Assembly (NCBI GenBank): GCA_017633615.1
Contig: JAGBPB010000019.1
Coordinates: 1 to 64,000, forward strand
Reading direction: 5' to 3'
Length of the DNA stretch: 64,000 nucleotides
Source of the DNA: Bacteroidaceae bacterium
GTDB lineage: Bacteria; Bacteroidota; Bacteroidia; Bacteroidales; Bacteroidaceae
A program made the position numbers and the translations under genes. The notes under the pieces were generated by a model. That model had not been told where the DNA came from, ran no database searches, and was given only the letters and a program-made list of their open reading frames with translations. Shown in pieces: positions 16,374 to 25,404 of this stretch. Positions within the stretch are counted from its first letter, which is position 1, and every line of letters begins with the position of its first letter.

Positions 16374-17063
16374 TTACTTGCTTGAAAGACGGGCTATGTA
16401 CTTGTCGATATCCCTGCCTTCAATTGACTCGGGATAATCAGCCTTGATCTTCTTGTAGAGCTTGAGTGCCTGGGCGGGTTTGTCCATTGACTCATAGATG
16501 AGACCTGCCTGCAGATAGTAATAAGGTGAAAGCAGGTTGTTGTCAGCCTTCTTGGCAGCTTTCTCAAAAGTTGTGGCAGCCTTGCTTACCTGACCGTTTG
16601 TGGCGTAGCAGTTGGCAAGTGCGCCCAGAGCTGCGGGAGCAACCATCTGATCCTTGCCGTTAAACTTTGACAGGTAGTCCTGTGCCAGCTCCATGCTGTC
16701 AAGCTGTGCGTAGCAGAGACCTGCATAGAGGTTGGCCAGTTTGTTGGCCTTTGTGCCGCGGAACTGCTTGGAGAGAGACTCAAAACCCTCAAAGCCGTAA
16801 GCGTCACCGTTAAGTGCAGTTGAGTAATCACCGTTTACGAAATAGGTCTCACCGGGGAATATGGCCTCGGCAGCCTTGATCTGGCGCGGCTGAGCAACTT
16901 TAGTGTTGTAAAGCATGCCGCCGGCGATGATAACTATGATTGCTATGAGGCAACCGAAGATGGTCTTCTTGTTGTTCTCAAAAAACTGTTCTGACTTGCT
17001 TAATGCCTCTTCAAGGCCCTTCTGATCCTGCTTGTTAGCGGGGTTAACTGCTTTCTTTGCCAT
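16374..17063 (-). CDS. Membrane-anchored tetratricopeptide-repeat protein
   Basis: The protein is 229 aa. It has a charged cytoplasmic N-terminus, one transmembrane helix (about 36-52, IFGCLIAIIVIIAGGMLY), then TPR-like helical repeats (about 105-225), including KANKLANLYAGLCYAQ and SPYYYLQAGLIYE. The layout resembles YfgM-type periplasmic TPR proteins that help folding near the Sec/Bam machinery; the specific role is not known. It is divergent from recF. A TATTTTTG element is at 17086-17093. Confidence 0.7.
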   Translation of the reverse strand: MAKKAVNPANKQDQKGLEEALSKSEQFFENNKKTIFGCLIAIIVIIAGGMLYNTKVAQPRQIKAAEAIFPGETYFVNGDYSTALNGDAYGFEGFESLSKQFRGTKANKLANLYAGLCYAQLDSMELAQDYLSKFNGKDQMVAPAALGALANCYATNGQVSKAATTFEKAAKKADNNLLSPYYYLQAGLIYESMDKPAQALKLYKKIKADYPESIEGRDIDKYIARLSSK

Positions 17064-17085
17064 TTCGTCTTTTTGTTAGCGGGTG

Positions 17086-17093
17086 CAAAAATA
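17086..17093 (-). promoter_or_regulatory. -7 element (TATTTTTG) for the TPR gene
   Basis: The minus-strand TATTTTTG is 23 bp upstream of the ATG at 17063. It could also carry transcription on into tRNA-Tyr. Confidence 0.5.
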
Positions 17094-17156
17094 GTCATTT
17101 TTTACTTTATGTAAACAAATTGACTCAAAAAAGAACTGATATAGCCGAAAAGAAAG

Positions 17157-17164
17157 TATATTCG
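17157..17164 (+). promoter_or_regulatory. -7 element (TATATTCG) for recF
   Basis: TATATTCG is 32 bp upstream of the recF ATG, the same variant seen before the GH51 gene at 3771. Confidence 0.45.
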
Positions 17165-17195
17165 CAATCAACAAACCAAATCTGTTACACCCGGA

Positions 17196-18290
17196 ATGCT
17201 ACTTGAACACCTGTTTGTACAGGATTACCGCAATATAATTCAGGCTGATCTGGAGTTCTCACACAAACTCAACTGCTTTGTGGGTAAGAACGGTATGGGT
17301 AAGACCAATCTGCTTGATGCGGTCTATTGCCTGTCATTCTGCCGCAGTTCCATTAGCCAGACTGATCAGCTCACCGTAAGGCATGGAGCGGAGTGTTACC
17401 AGCTGCAGGGGTCATATATCTTGCCAAGCGGTGACAAGACCGTTATCGGCTGCATTTCAAGACCTAAAGGGCATAAACAGATAAAGCGTGACGGCAAGGA
17501 GTATCAGCGTTTTTCTGACCATATAGGATATATCCCGCTGGTTATGGTTTCACCGCAGGATACTGAGCTGATCTCAGGCGGAAGTGATGAGCGCAGGCGG
17601 TTTATGGATATCATAATATCGCAGTATGACTCAGACTATCTCAAGCAGCTCATTTCATACAACAAGGCGCTTTCACAACGCAATGTGCTGCTCAAGATGG
17701 AAAAGGAACCTGATGCTGAACTTTTCCTTATGTGGGAGCAGATAATGGCAGATACCGGGCAGAAGATTTATCAAAGGCGTAAGGCTTTGACCGATAAACT
17801 GGTACCATACTTCAGCGAGATGTATTCACTTATAGGCGATTCCTCTGAGCAGGTGTCACTTTCATATACATCGCACGCAGAAAGAGGAGACCTGCTGGCG
17901 CAGCTGGAAGAGGGTAGGGGGCTTGACCGCAAGGCCGGCTATTCTCTCCACGGAATCCACAAGGATGAGCTTGAGATGAATCTTGACGGCTTCCCCATAC
18001 GGCGTGAGGGATCTCAGGGACAGAACAAGAGTTATCTGGTGGCGCTAAAACTGGCTCAGTACCGTCTGCTCAAGGAGTCATGCGGCAAGCGTCCAATCCT
18101 GCTGCTGGATGATATATTTGACCGTCTTGATGCGGTGCGCGTGGGACGTATAATATCACTGGTGTCAGATGATGACAAATTCGGTCAGGTATTCATTACT
18201 GATGTGGACCGCAACCATATAGACGGTATACTGGAGGGTTCAGGATGTGACTACAAGGTGTTTACGGTTCAGGACGGTGAAGTGATATGA
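17196..18290 (+). CDS. recF: DNA replication/repair protein RecF
   Basis: The protein is 364 aa. Walker A is GKNGMGKT (30-37), the ABC-type signature region lies near GSQGQNKSYLVALKLAQ, and Walker B is LLLDDIFDRLD near residue 308. RecF loads RecA at single-strand gaps with RecOR. The stop overlaps the start of a DciA-like gene by 4 bp, an association also known from other phyla. The start at 17196 gives the standard RecF N-terminus, with 'L-x-Y-R-N' as VQDYRNI. Confidence 0.93.
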   Translation: MLLEHLFVQDYRNIIQADLEFSHKLNCFVGKNGMGKTNLLDAVYCLSFCRSSISQTDQLTVRHGAECYQLQGSYILPSGDKTVIGCISRPKGHKQIKRDGKEYQRFSDHIGYIPLVMVSPQDTELISGGSDERRRFMDIIISQYDSDYLKQLISYNKALSQRNVLLKMEKEPDAELFLMWEQIMADTGQKIYQRRKALTDKLVPYFSEMYSLIGDSSEQVSLSYTSHAERGDLLAQLEEGRGLDRKAGYSLHGIHKDELEMNLDGFPIRREGSQGQNKSYLVALKLAQYRLLKESCGKRPILLLDDIFDRLDAVRVGRIISLVSDDDKFGQVFITDVDRNHIDGILEGSGCDYKVFTVQDGEVI

Positions 18291-18577
18291 AAAAGACTGA
18301 ATCAGAGAATGTTGGCGGCGTGATACTGCAGTATCTCAGAGAGTATGGATTGGAGACTCCCCTCAATGAACACCGTCTTATACAGGCTTGGGGTACGTTG
18401 CTCGGCCCCGCGGTATCCAAATACACAAAGGATCTGAAAATTTACAATCAGGTGCTTTTTGTCACCATATCATCGGCAGCATTGCGCAACGAACTGATGA
18501 TGAGACGTACCGAACTGGTGTCACGTCTGAACGCCCATGTGGGCGCCCAGGTGATTACGCAGATAGTACTGCGTTGA
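18287..18577 (+). CDS. DUF721/DciA-like protein
   Basis: The protein is 96 aa. It has the compact DUF721 pattern: VILQYLREYGLETPLNEHRL, then AWGTLLGPAVSKYTKDLKI and an LFVTISSAALRNELMMRR strand-helix. DciA proteins of this family recruit and load the replicative helicase DnaB. Translational overlap with recF (ATGA) supports a role in replication or repair. It is shorter than many DciA proteins and lacks the disordered tail. Confidence 0.75.
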   Translation: MKKTESENVGGVILQYLREYGLETPLNEHRLIQAWGTLLGPAVSKYTKDLKIYNQVLFVTISSAALRNELMMRRTELVSRLNAHVGAQVITQIVLR

Positions 18578-18591
18578 TTATTCCCTTTTTA

Positions 18592-20196
18592 TTACTTGAG
18601 AACTTCTATGGCTTTGCTTACAGAAGGATCAGACAGGTTGATGAATGTGATGTAGTCCTGCATGTCAAGAGCATCATAGATTATGTTTCCGTAGAGTGCT
18701 GTACGCATCTGCTGGCGTGCCGGAGCAGAGAGTGTGTAGTCACGCTTTACACCGTTCGTGGCGGCATAGTCATAGAATTTGCTGAGTACATTGTTGTTGT
18801 CCAGATATTTTACAATTTCTGAATATGTCTTGAACTCAGAAAATGCCTTGCGGTTACTGTCTACATATTTGAATGAGAACTTGTTAATCAGGCTTTTGCG
18901 TACCACATCAGAGTAATAGGTGGAATATCCGGTGGTGTCCTGTGCCACAAAAACATCGGGCATTATACCGCCGCCGCCGTAAACCGTACGGCCTCCCTTG
19001 GTCTTATATACCTCATCCTCATTCTGTTTTATGCTGTCAGCATTGAAAAACTCTCCGTGCTCATAACGCTTGACTATATCCATAGCGTAGTCCTCATCAG
19101 ACTCTCCGTATGGCTTCTGGATGCATCGGCCTGAAGGTGTGTAGTAACGTGCAATGGTTATGCGTATGCTTGAGCCGTCTGCAAAGTCTATGGGTTCCTG
19201 TACAAGACCCTTGCCGAATGAACGGCGTCCCACCACTGTGCCTCGGTCATTATCCTGGATTGCTCCGGTAAAGATCTCGGCAGCCGATGCTGATGATTCA
19301 TCAATCATAACTGCGAGCGGTATGGAGGTGTAATGTCCGTGTCCGTTGGCATACTGCTTTGATATGGGGTTGTGTGCTCCCTGTGTATATACAATAAGGT
19401 CATTCTTGGGCAGGAACTCATTGGCCATCTGTATGGCTGCACCCAGATACCCGCCGCTGTTGCCGCGCAGGTCAATGATGAGTTTCTTCATGCCCTTGCT
19501 GCTCAATTCAGCCAGGCTGACCATCATCTCAGCGAACGTGGTCTCTCCGAACTTGTTTATCATGATGTAGCCTATTCCGTTTTCAGGTGAAATCATATAG
19601 GCGGCATCAACACTCTTTACAGGTATGTCACCGCGCTCAATTGTGAAATCAACCAGATTGGGTTCACCGATACGGAGAACGCTTATCTTAACGGTGGTGC
19701 CTTTAGGGCCCTTCAGGTTTTTTACAATCTCGTTGCTGGGTATCTTCTTACCCGCAAAGACAGAATCGTTTATAAGTACTATGCGGTCACCGGCCAGTAC
19801 ACCAACCTTCTCAGAAGGACCTCCGCGTATGACGCTGTTTACGCGAACGGTATCATCCTGCATGGAGAACTGTATGCCTATTCCTGAAAAACTGCCGTGA
19901 AGCTCATCATTGCTGACTTGCGTTTCTTCAGCAGGATAATAGGCGGAGTGGGGGTCAAGCTCCTCAAGTATGGTGGGGAGAACACGGTCTACGATGGAAT
20001 CCATATCCACAATATCTACATATTTGCGGTTTATGGCGTTCATAAGAGCATCCATCTTAGCCGAACCATAGCCGCTGCGATATGTAACGAACTCCGGATG
20101 ATGTTTCTTGTAGAGGCTTATTACTGTGCGGCTTCCAATTAAGAAACCAGCTATAAGTATTACCAGAACCAGTAGTATCTTTCTAAGTGTATTCAT
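18592..20196 (-). CDS. S41-family C-terminal processing protease (CtpA-like)
   Basis: The protein is 534 aa with an N-terminal signal anchor (about 6-21). A PDZ domain (about 95-180) contains SGIGIQF. The protease core follows, with IDLRGNSGGYLG and the Ser/Lys dyad Ser304 (SSASAAE) and Lys329 (RRSFGKG). It should degrade or trim periplasmic proteins at their C-termini. It is the last gene of a run with a Crp/Fnr regulator and dCMP deaminase; its ATG overlaps the deaminase stop by 4 bp. Confidence 0.9.
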   Translation of the reverse strand: MNTLRKILLVLVILIAGFLIGSRTVISLYKKHHPEFVTYRSGYGSAKMDALMNAINRKYVDIVDMDSIVDRVLPTILEELDPHSAYYPAEETQVSNDELHGSFSGIGIQFSMQDDTVRVNSVIRGGPSEKVGVLAGDRIVLINDSVFAGKKIPSNEIVKNLKGPKGTTVKISVLRIGEPNLVDFTIERGDIPVKSVDAAYMISPENGIGYIMINKFGETTFAEMMVSLAELSSKGMKKLIIDLRGNSGGYLGAAIQMANEFLPKNDLIVYTQGAHNPISKQYANGHGHYTSIPLAVMIDESSASAAEIFTGAIQDNDRGTVVGRRSFGKGLVQEPIDFADGSSIRITIARYYTPSGRCIQKPYGESDEDYAMDIVKRYEHGEFFNADSIKQNEDEVYKTKGGRTVYGGGGIMPDVFVAQDTTGYSTYYSDVVRKSLINKFSFKYVDSNRKAFSEFKTYSEIVKYLDNNNVLSKFYDYAATNGVKRDYTLSAPARQQMRTALYGNIIYDALDMQDYITFINLSDPSVSKAIEVLK

Positions 20197-20636
20197 TTTG
20201 AGTTGTTTTCAGCATTAAGGTCAAGGTATTTCACTTCTATCCCGGCACGTTTGAGCAGATCCACTCCGTCAGTAAGCCTGTATTGCTCAGTGTATATAAC
20301 GCGCTTTATGCCTGACTGGATAATCAGTTTTGCGCATTCTATACATGGCGATGCGGTGACATACAGTGTTGCTCCGTCACTGCTGTTCGATGAGCGTGCC
20401 AACTTTGTTATGGCGTTGGCCTCAGCATGCAGCACATAAGGCTTGGATACGTTGTTCTCATCCTCACATATATTCTCAAATCCGGTGGGAGTGCCATTGT
20501 AGCCGTCGGATATTATCATATTGTCTTTTACTACCAAAGCGCCCACTTTGCGCCTCACGCAATATGAGTTCTCTGCCCAGATCTGGGCCATTCTTGCGTA
20601 TCGGCAGTCAAGGGCTGCCTTCTTGGTTTCATTCAT
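20193..20636 (-). CDS. dCMP deaminase (ComEB family)
   Basis: The protein is 147 aa from the ATG at 20636; an upstream TTG is possible but less likely. The zinc site is complete: His70-Ala-Glu72 (HAEANAI) and Cys98/Cys101 (PCIECAK). It deaminates dCMP to dUMP for thymidylate synthesis. The start is 2 bp after the regulator stop, and the stop overlaps the protease start. Confidence 0.9.
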   Translation of the reverse strand: MNETKKAALDCRYARMAQIWAENSYCVRRKVGALVVKDNMIISDGYNGTPTGFENICEDENNVSKPYVLHAEANAITKLARSSNSSDGATLYVTASPCIECAKLIIQSGIKRVIYTEQYRLTDGVDLLKRAGIEVKYLDLNAENNSK

Positions 20637-20638
20637 AG

Positions 20639-21304
20639 TCAAACCATATTTTCTAACGCGGGAACAAGAATCTCCTTGCGGCGCAGTGAAATAAGACCGT
20701 CAGTCTCAAGGGCATTCAGTTCACGTGATACGTTCAGTCTTGTGGCATCCATAAGGGAAGCCAGGTCATTCATCTTGATGCTCAGCCTTTTCTGGCCGCT
20801 CTGTATATCTGACAAACCTTTTATGAAACGGATTATCCGCTCACGGAGTGTCATCTCATCCAGATTCCATATGTGGCTGTCCATCTGTTGCACACGTCCG
20901 CTCAGGATGTTGAGAAGGTTCATGCGGCAAATGTTGTACTTGCCCAGTTCCGTGTAGATGTACTGCTTGTCAACCATAAGAAAGCTGCAGGAGTCCGTTG
21001 CCGTATAGGTGCGCAGATATGAGCCTGCTTTACCAAACATGGAGTAAGGCTCAATGAGACATGGGGCATCAATGTGTTCCATAAAGGTAAAGTTTCCGTG
21101 CATGCCCTCTCTTGAACTCTCCACTGATCCGTTAATGAGGAAAGCCAGGCTGCTGCACCTTTGGCCGGCACTGATTATGGTGCTGCCGGACTCGTATCTG
21201 ACAAAGTCCAGACGTATTTTCTGCAGCAGACTGTTGAAATCAGCCTGATTCATGCCCTGGAAGAGGGGCAGACTGAGCAGGGTGTCATACATCGGCAGTT
21301 CCAT
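20639..21304 (-). CDS. Crp/Fnr-family transcription regulator
   Basis: The protein is 221 aa from the ATG at 21304. An in-frame TTG at 21322 overlaps the -7 element and is rejected. It has an N-terminal cyclic-nucleotide-binding-like barrel (about 12-125) and a C-terminal winged helix (about 150-215) with MNDLASLMDATRLNVSRELN as the recognition helix region. There are no FNR-type N-terminal cysteines, so it is not an Fe-S oxygen sensor; the ligand is unknown. It is the first gene of the operon with dCMP deaminase and the S41 protease. Confidence 0.82.
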   Translation of the reverse strand: MELPMYDTLLSLPLFQGMNQADFNSLLQKIRLDFVRYESGSTIISAGQRCSSLAFLINGSVESSREGMHGNFTFMEHIDAPCLIEPYSMFGKAGSYLRTYTATDSCSFLMVDKQYIYTELGKYNICRMNLLNILSGRVQQMDSHIWNLDEMTLRERIIRFIKGLSDIQSGQKRLSIKMNDLASLMDATRLNVSRELNALETDGLISLRRKEILVPALENMV

Positions 21305-21319
21305 AATCGTAAATTCATG

Positions 21320-21327
21320 CAAAGTTA
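21320..21327 (-). promoter_or_regulatory. -7 element (TAACTTTG) for the Crp/Fnr operon
   Basis: The minus-strand TAACTTTG is 16 bp upstream of the chosen ATG (21304), implying a very short leader. Confidence 0.5.
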
Positions 21328-21371
21328 GTGTTTTTTTTCTTGAAGGTTTGGCAATAATCCGCAGGAATCAC

Positions 21372-21379
21372 TATTTTTG
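21372..21379 (+). promoter_or_regulatory. -7 element (TATTTTTG) for the NfeD/flotillin operon
   Basis: This full TAnnTTTG match is 50 bp upstream of the ATG at 21430. Confidence 0.5.
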
Positions 21380-21429
21380 TAAAAACGGGCTATGCCCAAA
21401 GCATTCATTAACCAATAATTGTTTTAGCT

Positions 21430-22005
21430 ATGATGGAATTATTTAATTCACTTGAACCGTTACAGAAGTTTTTCTGGGTTATCGCACTCTGCGCTTCGCT
21501 TGTGTTCCTGATTCAGACAATCATGACTTTTGTAGGTTTGGGTACTGATGCCGATGTTGACGCCGGGCCGATGGACGGCTCTGTTGATTCCGTGGAAGAC
21601 GGCTCCTTGAGTGGCGTGTTCTCATTCCGCAATCTCATCAATTTCCTGTTGGGATACGGATGGGCAGGTGTGTTGCTGTTTGACTCTTTTGAGAAACGCC
21701 TGGTTCTGCAGTTGGTTGCCATAGCTGTAGGTCTGGTGTTCGTGCTGGCATTCGTGTTCATGTTCCGCCAGGTCATGAAACTGTCACATGACGGTAGTTT
21801 CAAGATGCAGGAGGCTGTTGGTCTTAAGGCCGATGTTTATCTGCGCATACCGGCTGCCCGTTCAGGACGCGGCAAGGTGCAGGTGAGCGTTAAGGGCTCC
21901 GTGCATGAGATTGACGCAATGACTGACAACAGTGAGGAGATTGCCACAGGCGGTCAGGTCCGGATTGTAAAGGTTCTGGGCGATGACCTGCTGCTGGTTG
22001 AGTGA
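21430..22005 (+). CDS. NfeD-like membrane protein
   Basis: The protein is 191 aa. Three hydrophobic segments (about 14-36, 67-85, 92-112) precede an OB-fold-like C-terminal domain (about 127-190: GLKADVYLRIPAARSGRGKV). NfeD proteins partner with flotillins encoded next door, as here (39-bp gap to the SPFH gene). An acidic loop, DADVDAGPMDGSVDSVEDGS, lies between helices 1 and 2. Confidence 0.75.
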   Translation: MMELFNSLEPLQKFFWVIALCASLVFLIQTIMTFVGLGTDADVDAGPMDGSVDSVEDGSLSGVFSFRNLINFLLGYGWAGVLLFDSFEKRLVLQLVAIAVGLVFVLAFVFMFRQVMKLSHDGSFKMQEAVGLKADVYLRIPAARSGRGKVQVSVKGSVHEIDAMTDNSEEIATGGQVRIVKVLGDDLLLVE

Positions 22006-22044
22006 TGTGTATGAAATAATGATTAACAACTTAATACTTTAAAA

Positions 22045-23439
22045 ATGAACGGAAGTAACATTTCAATTTTGGTAGTGATAGGAGTAGTCCTCCTTTTCAT
22101 TCTGTTTGCAACCATTATCCGCAGGTACAGACGTTGTCCTTCAGATAAGATTCTGGTGGTTTACGGTAAGACCGGTGGCGGAAGTGCCAAGTGTATTCAC
22201 GGTGGTGGTAAGTTTGTATGGCCTGTAATCCAGGACTATGCTTATCTGAGCCTGACACCTATTTCCATAGATGCAAATCTGACCAACGCCCTGAGCCGTC
22301 AGAACATCCGCGTGGATGTTCCCTGCCGATTCACCGTAGGTATATCGACCGAGCCTGACAGCATGAACAACGCCGCCGAGCGTCTGCTGGGACTCACCGC
22401 CGATGAGATTCAGGAACTGGCACGTGATATCCTGTTCGGTCAGCTGCGTCTGGTCATAGCAACCATGACAATCGAGGAGATCAACAGTGACCGTGACACC
22501 TTCCTGGAGAATATCTCCAAGAACGTCGAGGTTGAGCTCAAGAAGATAGGTCTTCGCCTTATCAACGTAAACGTAACCGATATCAAGGATGAGTCAGGAT
22601 ATATCCAGGCTCTGGGTAAGGAGGCTGCCGCCAAGGCCATCAACGAGGCTAAGGTCAGCGTGGCTGAGCAGGACCGTAACGGTGAGATAGGTAAAGCCGA
22701 GGCTGTTAAGGAGACCCGTATCCGTACATCACAGGCTAACGCCGTAGCCGTACAGGGTGAGAACAACGCAAAGGTTGAGATTGCCAACTCTGATGCATTC
22801 CGTCGTGAGAAGGAGGCTGAGGCCAACCGTCTGGCTGTTACCGCTGAGAAGGTTCAGCAGGCTAAGGCCCTGCAGGATGCCTACATTGCTGAGCGTGATG
22901 CTGAAAATGCCCGTGCCGAGCGTGAGCGTTCAACCCAGCAGGCCAACATTCTGGTTGCCCAGCAGGTTGAGAAGGATCGTATTATCATAGCTGCCGAGGC
23001 TGAGGCAGAGAAGCTCCGCGTAAGCGCCAAGGGTGAGGCCGATGCCATATTCGCCCGCATGGAGGCTGAGGCTAAGGGTTACTATGAGATACTGACCAAG
23101 CAGGCTGCCGGTTATGACAAGATGGTACAGGCTGCCGGTGGTGATGCCGCTAAGGCATTCATGCTGCTCATGTCAGAGAAGATGCCGGAACTTGTAAAGA
23201 CTCAGGTTGAGGCTATCAAGGGTATCAAGTTCGACAACGTTACCGTTTGGGACTCAGGCAACAGCGCCGACGGAAAAGGCTCTACCGCCAACTTCCTGAG
23301 CGGACTCATGAAGTCAGTTCCCCCTATGTCTGACCTTTTCAATATGGCTGGTCTGAACCTTCCGGAATATCTTGCCAAGAAGAAGGAGGCTGAGACAGCT
23401 CAGGCTGAGGAGATCAAGGACGACAAGAAAAAGAAGTAA
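22045..23439 (+). CDS. Flotillin-family SPFH protein
   Basis: The protein is 464 aa. One N-terminal transmembrane helix (about 6-26) is followed by an SPFH/band-7 domain (about 30-200), then a long Ala/Glu-rich coiled coil (about 195-350) with heptads such as EKEAEANRLAVTAEKVQQAK. It ends in a charged tail of lysines. Flotillins scaffold membrane microdomains by oligomerising on the membrane. It is co-transcribed with the NfeD-like gene, and a terminator follows. Confidence 0.9.
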   Translation: MNGSNISILVVIGVVLLFILFATIIRRYRRCPSDKILVVYGKTGGGSAKCIHGGGKFVWPVIQDYAYLSLTPISIDANLTNALSRQNIRVDVPCRFTVGISTEPDSMNNAAERLLGLTADEIQELARDILFGQLRLVIATMTIEEINSDRDTFLENISKNVEVELKKIGLRLINVNVTDIKDESGYIQALGKEAAAKAINEAKVSVAEQDRNGEIGKAEAVKETRIRTSQANAVAVQGENNAKVEIANSDAFRREKEAEANRLAVTAEKVQQAKALQDAYIAERDAENARAERERSTQQANILVAQQVEKDRIIIAAEAEAEKLRVSAKGEADAIFARMEAEAKGYYEILTKQAAGYDKMVQAAGGDAAKAFMLLMSEKMPELVKTQVEAIKGIKFDNVTVWDSGNSADGKGSTANFLSGLMKSVPPMSDLFNMAGLNLPEYLAKKKEAETAQAEEIKDDKKKK

Positions 23440-23446
23440 CACAATA

Positions 23447-23472
23447 GGGGCGGTTCTGAACCGTCCCTTTTT
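23447..23472 (+). terminator. Rho-independent terminator
   Basis: Arms GGGGCGGTT and AACCGTCCC (one G-T pair) flank a 3-nt loop, followed by five T's, directly after the flotillin stop. Confidence 0.85.
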
Positions 23473-23524
23473 GTATACTGATAATACCTAAAAATGAGTA
23501 TCGGTCAAAATACTCATTTGTGTG

Positions 23525-23532
23525 TATTTTTG
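23525..23532 (+). promoter_or_regulatory. -7 element (TATTTTTG) for the hemerythrin-LuxR regulator
   Basis: This full TAnnTTTG match is 24 bp upstream of the ATG at 23556. Confidence 0.55.
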
Positions 23533-23555
23533 CATCGGATATTAATCTGATAGAT

Positions 23556-24509
23556 ATGGGCAAGATAAACAGTGAGTATGTCCCTCAGGACAAGATGAGG
23601 GACCTTATTGATGATAACAACCTGCTGCTTCTGGTAATAAGCCGGTTCGGGATCCATTTCGGATTCGGAGACAATACCATAGAGGAGGTGTGCCGTGAGA
23701 ATGGTGTTGATTGCTCCACGTTCCTGGCTGTGGCCAATCTTATCGCAGGCAAGAACTACACCTCTTACAGTGTATCGCTGCCGGCCCTGATGGAATACCT
23801 CAAGCGTGCCCATACCTATTTCAGTGATTTCATACTACCCACAATCCGCCGCAAGCTGATAGAGGCCATCAACTGCAATGATGTTAATGATGTGGCGTTC
23901 CTGATACTCAAATTCTATGATGACTACACCGTTGAGGTGGAGAATCATATGAAGTATGAGAACGATACCATATTCGTATACGTTGAAAAGCTGATGCACG
24001 GCCTGCCTACCGGCAAGTTCAACATCTCAAAGTACTCAGTCAGTCATGACAACGGCTCTGAGAAGCTTAAGGAACTCAAGGATATTGTAATTCGCCATTA
24101 CCGTCAACCCAATAACGATCTGCTTAACTCAGCTCTTTACGATATCATCAATTGTGAAAACGATCTGATTTCACATAGCGAGATTGAGGAGCGCCTGTTT
24201 GTTCCTGCCGTAATGAAACTTGAAAAAACGGCGGTTGTGGGTTCGGACCTTGCTCAAGGAGGCGCACAGGATACAATATCAAACGCCAGCATGGCAGTAT
24301 TGAGCGACCGTGAGAAAGATATAATCAAATGTGTTGCCAAAGGTATGTCAAACAAGGAGATAGCCGATAAACTGTTTCTCTCGATACATACCGTTACTAC
24401 TCATAGGCGCAACATCACGGCAAAGCTTCAGATACATTCTCCTGCCGGCCTTACAATCTACGCTATAATCAACAACCTCATTGATATAGCTGAGGTAAAT
24501 CTGCAATAA
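23556..24509 (+). CDS. ScdA_N-hemerythrin-LuxR fusion regulator
   Basis: The protein is 317 aa from the ATG at 23556. It combines three parts. Residues about 15-65 resemble the ScdA_N/DUF542 domain (LLLVISRFGIHFGFGD, then VCRENGVDCSTF). Residues about 80-225 form a hemerythrin-like four-helix bundle with the di-iron ligand pattern His86, His131/Glu135, His181 and His207/Glu211. Residues about 248-315 are a LuxR/GerE helix-turn-helix (LSDREKDIIKCVAKGMSNKE). ScdA/RIC proteins repair iron centres after nitrosative or oxidative stress. This fusion probably senses oxygen, NO or iron status and binds DNA. It is followed after 3 bp by an APH-like kinase. Confidence 0.8.
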   Translation: MGKINSEYVPQDKMRDLIDDNNLLLLVISRFGIHFGFGDNTIEEVCRENGVDCSTFLAVANLIAGKNYTSYSVSLPALMEYLKRAHTYFSDFILPTIRRKLIEAINCNDVNDVAFLILKFYDDYTVEVENHMKYENDTIFVYVEKLMHGLPTGKFNISKYSVSHDNGSEKLKELKDIVIRHYRQPNNDLLNSALYDIINCENDLISHSEIEERLFVPAVMKLEKTAVVGSDLAQGGAQDTISNASMAVLSDREKDIIKCVAKGMSNKEIADKLFLSIHTVTTHRRNITAKLQIHSPAGLTIYAIINNLIDIAEVNLQ

Positions 24510-24512
24510 GAT

Positions 24513-25367
24513 ATGGTCCTTTCCAATAACATTTATGAACCAATTGACCTGAGCGAGTATATTCAGACCGGCGAGGGCGGAACAGCCTTTTCCTATACCC
24601 ATAAGACCCGCAATATTCTGGCCAAACTCTATAAACCCGGATTTGAAGCAGAGAGGGCGGTTGAGGAATTCCTTACTGCCTGTACAGTTTATGAGATAGG
24701 AATACCTACGCCCAAGCCTATCCGTCTTATAACAGACGGGGAATGCTATGGCGCTGAGTATGAACTGATTGGTAATAAGCGTTCATTTGCACGCGTCTTA
24801 TCGGAAGAACCTGGACGTCTGGATGAAATAACCAATACTTTTGTCCGTAAGACTAAGGAATTGCATTCCAGTAAGGCCGATACAACCCGCATAAAGTCAT
24901 ATAAAGAGAGGGTGACACGTTTCTATAAGGAGAAGAATCTGGTGCCTCCGGTCTTCAGGGAACGTGCTTTAGCCTTTCTTGAAAAGGTGCCGGATACGCC
25001 CACCTGCCTTCACGGCGACCTGCAGATAGGCAATATCATTACTGACGGTGACCGAATCCTTTGGATTGATGTTGGCGAGTTCAGTTATGGTGCTCCGGAG
25101 TGGGATCTAAGTCTGATGTGGACTATTTGCAATAATATAGATGTGTGTCGGGCTGATAGGACTTTCCATATCACTCCGGGAATGCTTAATGCCCACTGGG
25201 GTATTTTCTTGCGGGCTTATCTGGGTACTTCTGATTCCCAAACTTTGGAAGCTTTCACAAAGCGTCTTCTGCCTTTCTATGCCGCCAAGCTTCCCTATGT
25301 ATATGACATGGCTTATCATGGTTCATTGTCTGAAGCAAAAAGCCAGATGCTGCTAAAATTGTTATGA
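24513..25367 (+). CDS. APH-like kinase family (TIGR02172-like), complete
   Basis: The protein is 284 aa. The glycine-rich loop GEGGTA is at about 20-25 and the likely ATP lysine is in ILAKLYKPG. The catalytic loop is HGDLQIGN (His167-Asp169-Asn174), and IDVGEFSYGAPEWD carries metal-binding Asp186. This is the aminoglycoside/choline kinase-like fold (PF01636 clan). The closest named group I recognise is TIGR02172, first described as a paralogous family in the rumen bacterium Fibrobacter succinogenes. The substrate is unknown. It follows the hemerythrin-LuxR gene by 3 bp, so expression is probably coupled. Confidence 0.78.
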   Translation: MVLSNNIYEPIDLSEYIQTGEGGTAFSYTHKTRNILAKLYKPGFEAERAVEEFLTACTVYEIGIPTPKPIRLITDGECYGAEYELIGNKRSFARVLSEEPGRLDEITNTFVRKTKELHSSKADTTRIKSYKERVTRFYKEKNLVPPVFRERALAFLEKVPDTPTCLHGDLQIGNIITDGDRILWIDVGEFSYGAPEWDLSLMWTICNNIDVCRADRTFHITPGMLNAHWGIFLRAYLGTSDSQTLEAFTKRLLPFYAAKLPYVYDMAYHGSLSEAKSQMLLKLL

Positions 25368-25404
25368 CACAGTAAGGATAGCCCTTACCGTGTCACCTAC
25401 AATG

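Noticed and set aside
20637..20642. TTG start for dCMP deaminase
   Set aside because: It would overlap the regulator stop, and the ATG six bases later gives a normal family start.
21305..21322. TTG start for the Crp/Fnr regulator
   Set aside because: The codon overlaps the probable -7 promoter element, so it would not be transcribed.
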